Part shown: in pieces, positions 32,050 to 32,065 of the stretch
Numbering within the stretch: the first letter of the stretch is position 1
Layout of the letters: every line of letters begins with the position of its first letter
Assembly: GCA_040255445.1 (NCBI GenBank)
Contig: JBDZUZ010000021.1
Span: 1-32,065, forward strand
Length of the DNA: 32,065 bases
Direction: 5' to 3'
DNA from: JBDZUZ01 sp040255445
Lineage (GTDB): Bacteria > Planctomycetota > Phycisphaerae > Phycisphaerales > UBA1924
Position numbers and translations under genes: made by a program
Notes under the pieces: generated by a model
The model's input: only the letters and a program-made list of their open reading frames with translations
The model's database searches: none
Told to the model about the DNA's origin: nothing

Positions 32050-32065
32050 CAGACGACCGCCCCCG

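Overview
This high-GC window looks like a chromosomal contig of a planctomycete, most likely of the class Phycisphaerae. The grounds are the C-terminal EF-hand/dockerin-like tails ending in FFADWQAG and FFERWQAG, a PAPAT-type C-terminal sorting tail, prepilin-type proteins of the planctomycete kind (one with the FTDGHAAF motif), a Ser/Thr kinase fused to WD40-like repeats, and a SecA with long insertions. Placement at class level is inference. A run of exactly 100 N (22487-22586) marks an assembly gap.

Left part (1-9.9 kb): the 3' portion of secA, a convergent hypothetical gene, a prepilin-like gene, tRNA-Pro(CGG), a small hypothetical gene and a cytochrome P450. An ArsR-type repressor plus SRPBCC (AHSA1) protein pair follows. 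Its promoter is bracketed by two copies of an AACCA-N2-TGGTT palindrome and predicts a leaderless transcript. Convergent to it is a minus-strand pair, TerB/DUF697-like then DUF1772-like.

Middle (10-17.8 kb): a secreted phytase-esterase-like protein with a sorting tail lies tail to tail, with no gap, against a two-gene minus-strand DNA-repair operon. That operon is a TIGR03916-type radical SAM protein coupled by a TGATG overlap to a DUF4130-UdgX uracil-DNA glycosylase fusion. Next come a 692-residue secreted protein built as nested A-B-B'-A' repeats with two dockerin-like motifs, and a second prepilin-like protein.

Right part (17.9-32 kb): a CUT2 (ribose-type) sugar ABC transporter in the order permease, binding lipoprotein, terminator, ATPase. 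It is followed by a 92-bp tandem repeat array broken by the assembly gap. After the gap a GH31 alpha-glucosidase overlaps a LOG-family phosphoribohydrolase by four bases, and a dockerin-tailed secreted GH13 alpha-amylase is divergent from them. The amylase, the glucosidase and possibly the transporter suggest extracellular alpha-glucan breakdown and sugar uptake. The window ends with a transmembrane Ser/Thr kinase with WD40-like repeats.

The items most worth pursuing are the 92-bp array with mutually exclusive hairpins, the twin-operator leaderless ArsR promoter, the UdgX/radical SAM pair, and the nested-repeat dockerin protein.
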